This document shows, in pieces, positions 49,934 to 51,256 of a stretch of 51,256 nucleotides of DNA. The notes under the pieces are model-generated. The model was given only the letters and a program-made list of their open reading frames with translations. It searched no databases and was not told the origin of the DNA. A program made the position numbers and the translations under genes. Source of the stretch: CAYOEZ01 sp964402955 (GTDB taxonomy: Bacteria; Chloroflexota; DTOL01; DAOUCN01); the NCBI GenBank assembly GCA_964402955.1, contig CAYOEZ010000006.1, forward strand, positions 1 through 51,256, read 5' to 3'. The first letter of the stretch is position 1. Each line of letters starts with the position of its first letter.

Positions 49934-51080
49934 GGGCAGTTTTGTTCAGCGCCTTTTCGTAAACGTCTCTTGTTGCGCGGGCCATGCGTTCCCAGGTAAA
50001 GGTTGCCGCCTGTTTCGCTCCCAGCGCCCGCAACTCCGCCTGCAGGTCGCGCGAGCGGATAACGCGCTCCAGGGCGGTCGCCAACCCGTCGCTATCGTTG
50101 GGATCAACCAACAGCGCCGCCTCGCCGGCCACTTCGGGCAACGACGAGACATTCGAGGTAATGACCGGCGCGCCGCAGGCCATTGCTTCCAGCACCGGCA
50201 GCCCGAAACCCTCGTAGATGGAGGGGTAGACAAAGGCGCTGGCCGCACTGTACAACATTGGCAGGTCAGAGCGCCCTACATAGCCCGGCATGATGATATC
50301 GCCGGCCACCCCCGACTGCTCGATGGCAGCCATGATGCTCTGATAGCGCCAGCCTTTGCTGCCGGCCAGCACCAGGGCGTGGGATGAGACGCCGCGGCGG
50401 CGCAGAATAGCATATGCTTGCACGAGGGCTGCCACGTTTTTGCGCGGCTCCAGCGTCCCAACGAATAAGACGAAATGCTCGGGCAGTCCGTTGCGGCGGC
50501 GGAAATCGGCAAGCGCTGTTGCGTCATCTACCCGCCGGATGTCCGGCTCCAGCCCGGGATAGACCACGTCTACGCGCTCGGCGGGAACGTGCGCCAGGCG
50601 CACCAGATCACGCTTGGTGCTCTCAGAAATGGCGATAACGCGCCGCGCTGCCCGCACCGAGTGCGGCGTCATCGTCGAGAGATAGGCGCGATTGATGCGG
50701 TTGAACGCTTCAGGAAAGAGCAGGAAGCTCAGGTCATAGACAGTGACAACAGTGGGCAGGGGACAGGCGAGCGGGCCGACAAACGCCAGGGCATGGAGCA
50801 GGTCGGCGCGGGCGCGCAAGGCCGACCACGGCAGCACGGCCTGTTCCCACAGGATGCGCATGGCCCGGTTGCTTGTCGGCAGGAGAGAAGCAGAGATGCG
50901 CCAGCGCCGGTTGGCGATGTAGCCATCGGGGACGCGGCGGTCGCCGACAAAAACAGTGTACTCGTTCTGCTGGTCCAGCGCCTGCAGGCCCTGAATGGTC
51001 GCGTGAATCAGGCGGCTAATGCCGGCCTGACGATAGGAGGCGCTGAATGAGAGGAGCTGAGCATTGAGAGCGATACGCAT
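49926..51080 (-). CDS. Glycosyltransferase family 4
   Basis: 384 residues of the GT-B fold. The N-terminal domain has AGISRLIHATIQGL and DLLHALAFVGPL; the C-terminal domain shows FVLFVGTLEPRKNVAALVQAY and the donor-binding IYEGFGLPVLEAMACGAPVI (E-x7-E). It probably adds a mannosyl or similar residue after the initiating transferase. ATG 51080 gives the family start (MRIALNAQL). The stop overlaps the start of the phosphotransferase gene by 8 bp, so they form one operon. Confidence 0.92.
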   Translation of the reverse strand: MRIALNAQLLSFSASYRQAGISRLIHATIQGLQALDQQNEYTVFVGDRRVPDGYIANRRWRISASLLPTSNRAMRILWEQAVLPWSALRARADLLHALAFVGPLACPLPTVVTVYDLSFLLFPEAFNRINRAYLSTMTPHSVRAARRVIAISESTKRDLVRLAHVPAERVDVVYPGLEPDIRRVDDATALADFRRRNGLPEHFVLFVGTLEPRKNVAALVQAYAILRRRGVSSHALVLAGSKGWRYQSIMAAIEQSGVAGDIIMPGYVGRSDLPMLYSAASAFVYPSIYEGFGLPVLEAMACGAPVITSNVSSLPEVAGEAALLVDPNDSDGLATALERVIRSRDLQAELRALGAKQAATFTWERMARATRDVYEKALNKTAHD

Positions 51081-51090
51081 CGCAGCATCT

Positions 51091-51096
51091 ATTATA
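51091..51096 (-). promoter_or_regulatory. Possible -10 box of the polysaccharide operon
   Basis: A perfect TATAAT on the minus strand, 10 bases before the glycosyltransferase start; no good -35 box is found at 17 bp. The remaining 51097-51256 shows no gene. Confidence 0.35.
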
Positions 51097-51256
51097 CCAT
51101 GTTCGCGACACGAATGAAAAGCAAACCTGCGCTGAGGCAGACAATTCAAGATAAGCCCTTCATGTGCGCCGTGCGGTGAGCTATCTTCATTTGTCTGGTT
51201 CTGAGGGTGTTGAACAATGGTGGTTTCCTGCGTAGCATAGCCCCTCGTGGGCGTCG

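Overview
The window looks like one contig of a Chloroflexota bacterium, probably an Anaerolineae or Caldilineae-like lineage. This is inferred from the mix of gene families and is not proven. GC is moderate to high. Promoters are of the sigma-70 type: about a dozen sites combine a TTGAC-like -35 box with a TAnnnT-like -10 box, almost all with a 17 bp spacer. Strong Shine-Dalgarno sites precede most genes. The sequence is littered with unrelated families of inverted repeats, several of which have pushed into coding sequence.

Layout. 1-3.2 kb: the end of an unknown gene, a family 4 glycosyltransferase, a small membrane protein, the last two helices of a heliorhodopsin (a gene remnant), and two tandem cold-shock genes with duplicated promoters, leaders and terminators. 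3.2-7.5 kb (minus strand): a multi-PAS/GAF histidine kinase, its NarL-type regulator and a broken HD-GYP gene. 7.8-12.4 kb (plus): two unrecognised proteins, a DUF151 nuclease-family protein, the replicative helicase DnaB and a DnaD-like protein. 12.5-18.4 kb (minus): MoaA, a diheme cytochrome c with an LPXTG tail, then an operon of a tungsten/molybdenum aldehyde oxidoreductase (AOR), an acetoacetate-decarboxylase-like enzyme and three consecutive MoaD/ThiS-like beta-grasp proteins. 18.5-24.2 kb: two small proteins, a deoxynucleoside kinase, a sugar-type ABC importer lacking its ATPase, and a MOSC protein. 24.6-35.3 kb (plus): a phosphoribosyltransferase overlapping mutL, then nusA-rnpM-infB-rbfA-nrnA-truB-ribF, the conserved translation/RNA cluster, without rimP and with a ~250 nt nusA leader. 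35.4-41.2 kb: an exported beta-propeller protein, a YhaM-like nuclease, and a three-gene dehydrogenase/RraA-like operon. 41.3-45 kb: a TPP riboswitch with terminator controlling ykoE-ykoC-ykoD. 45-51 kb (minus): aldo/keto reductase, ureidoglycolate-lyase-like protein, a HepT/MntA-type pair, pgk, and two exopolysaccharide genes.

The most promising under-described items are the AOR / decarboxylase-like / triple ubiquitin-like operon (two of the three small proteins lack the C-terminal diglycine and the third has it buried), the heliorhodopsin remnant, the duplicated cold-shock leader with two mutually exclusive hairpins around the start codon, the LPXTG-tailed cytochrome, and the in-frame repeat insertions in YkoD. 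No rRNA, tRNA, CRISPR array, transposase or prophage gene was seen.
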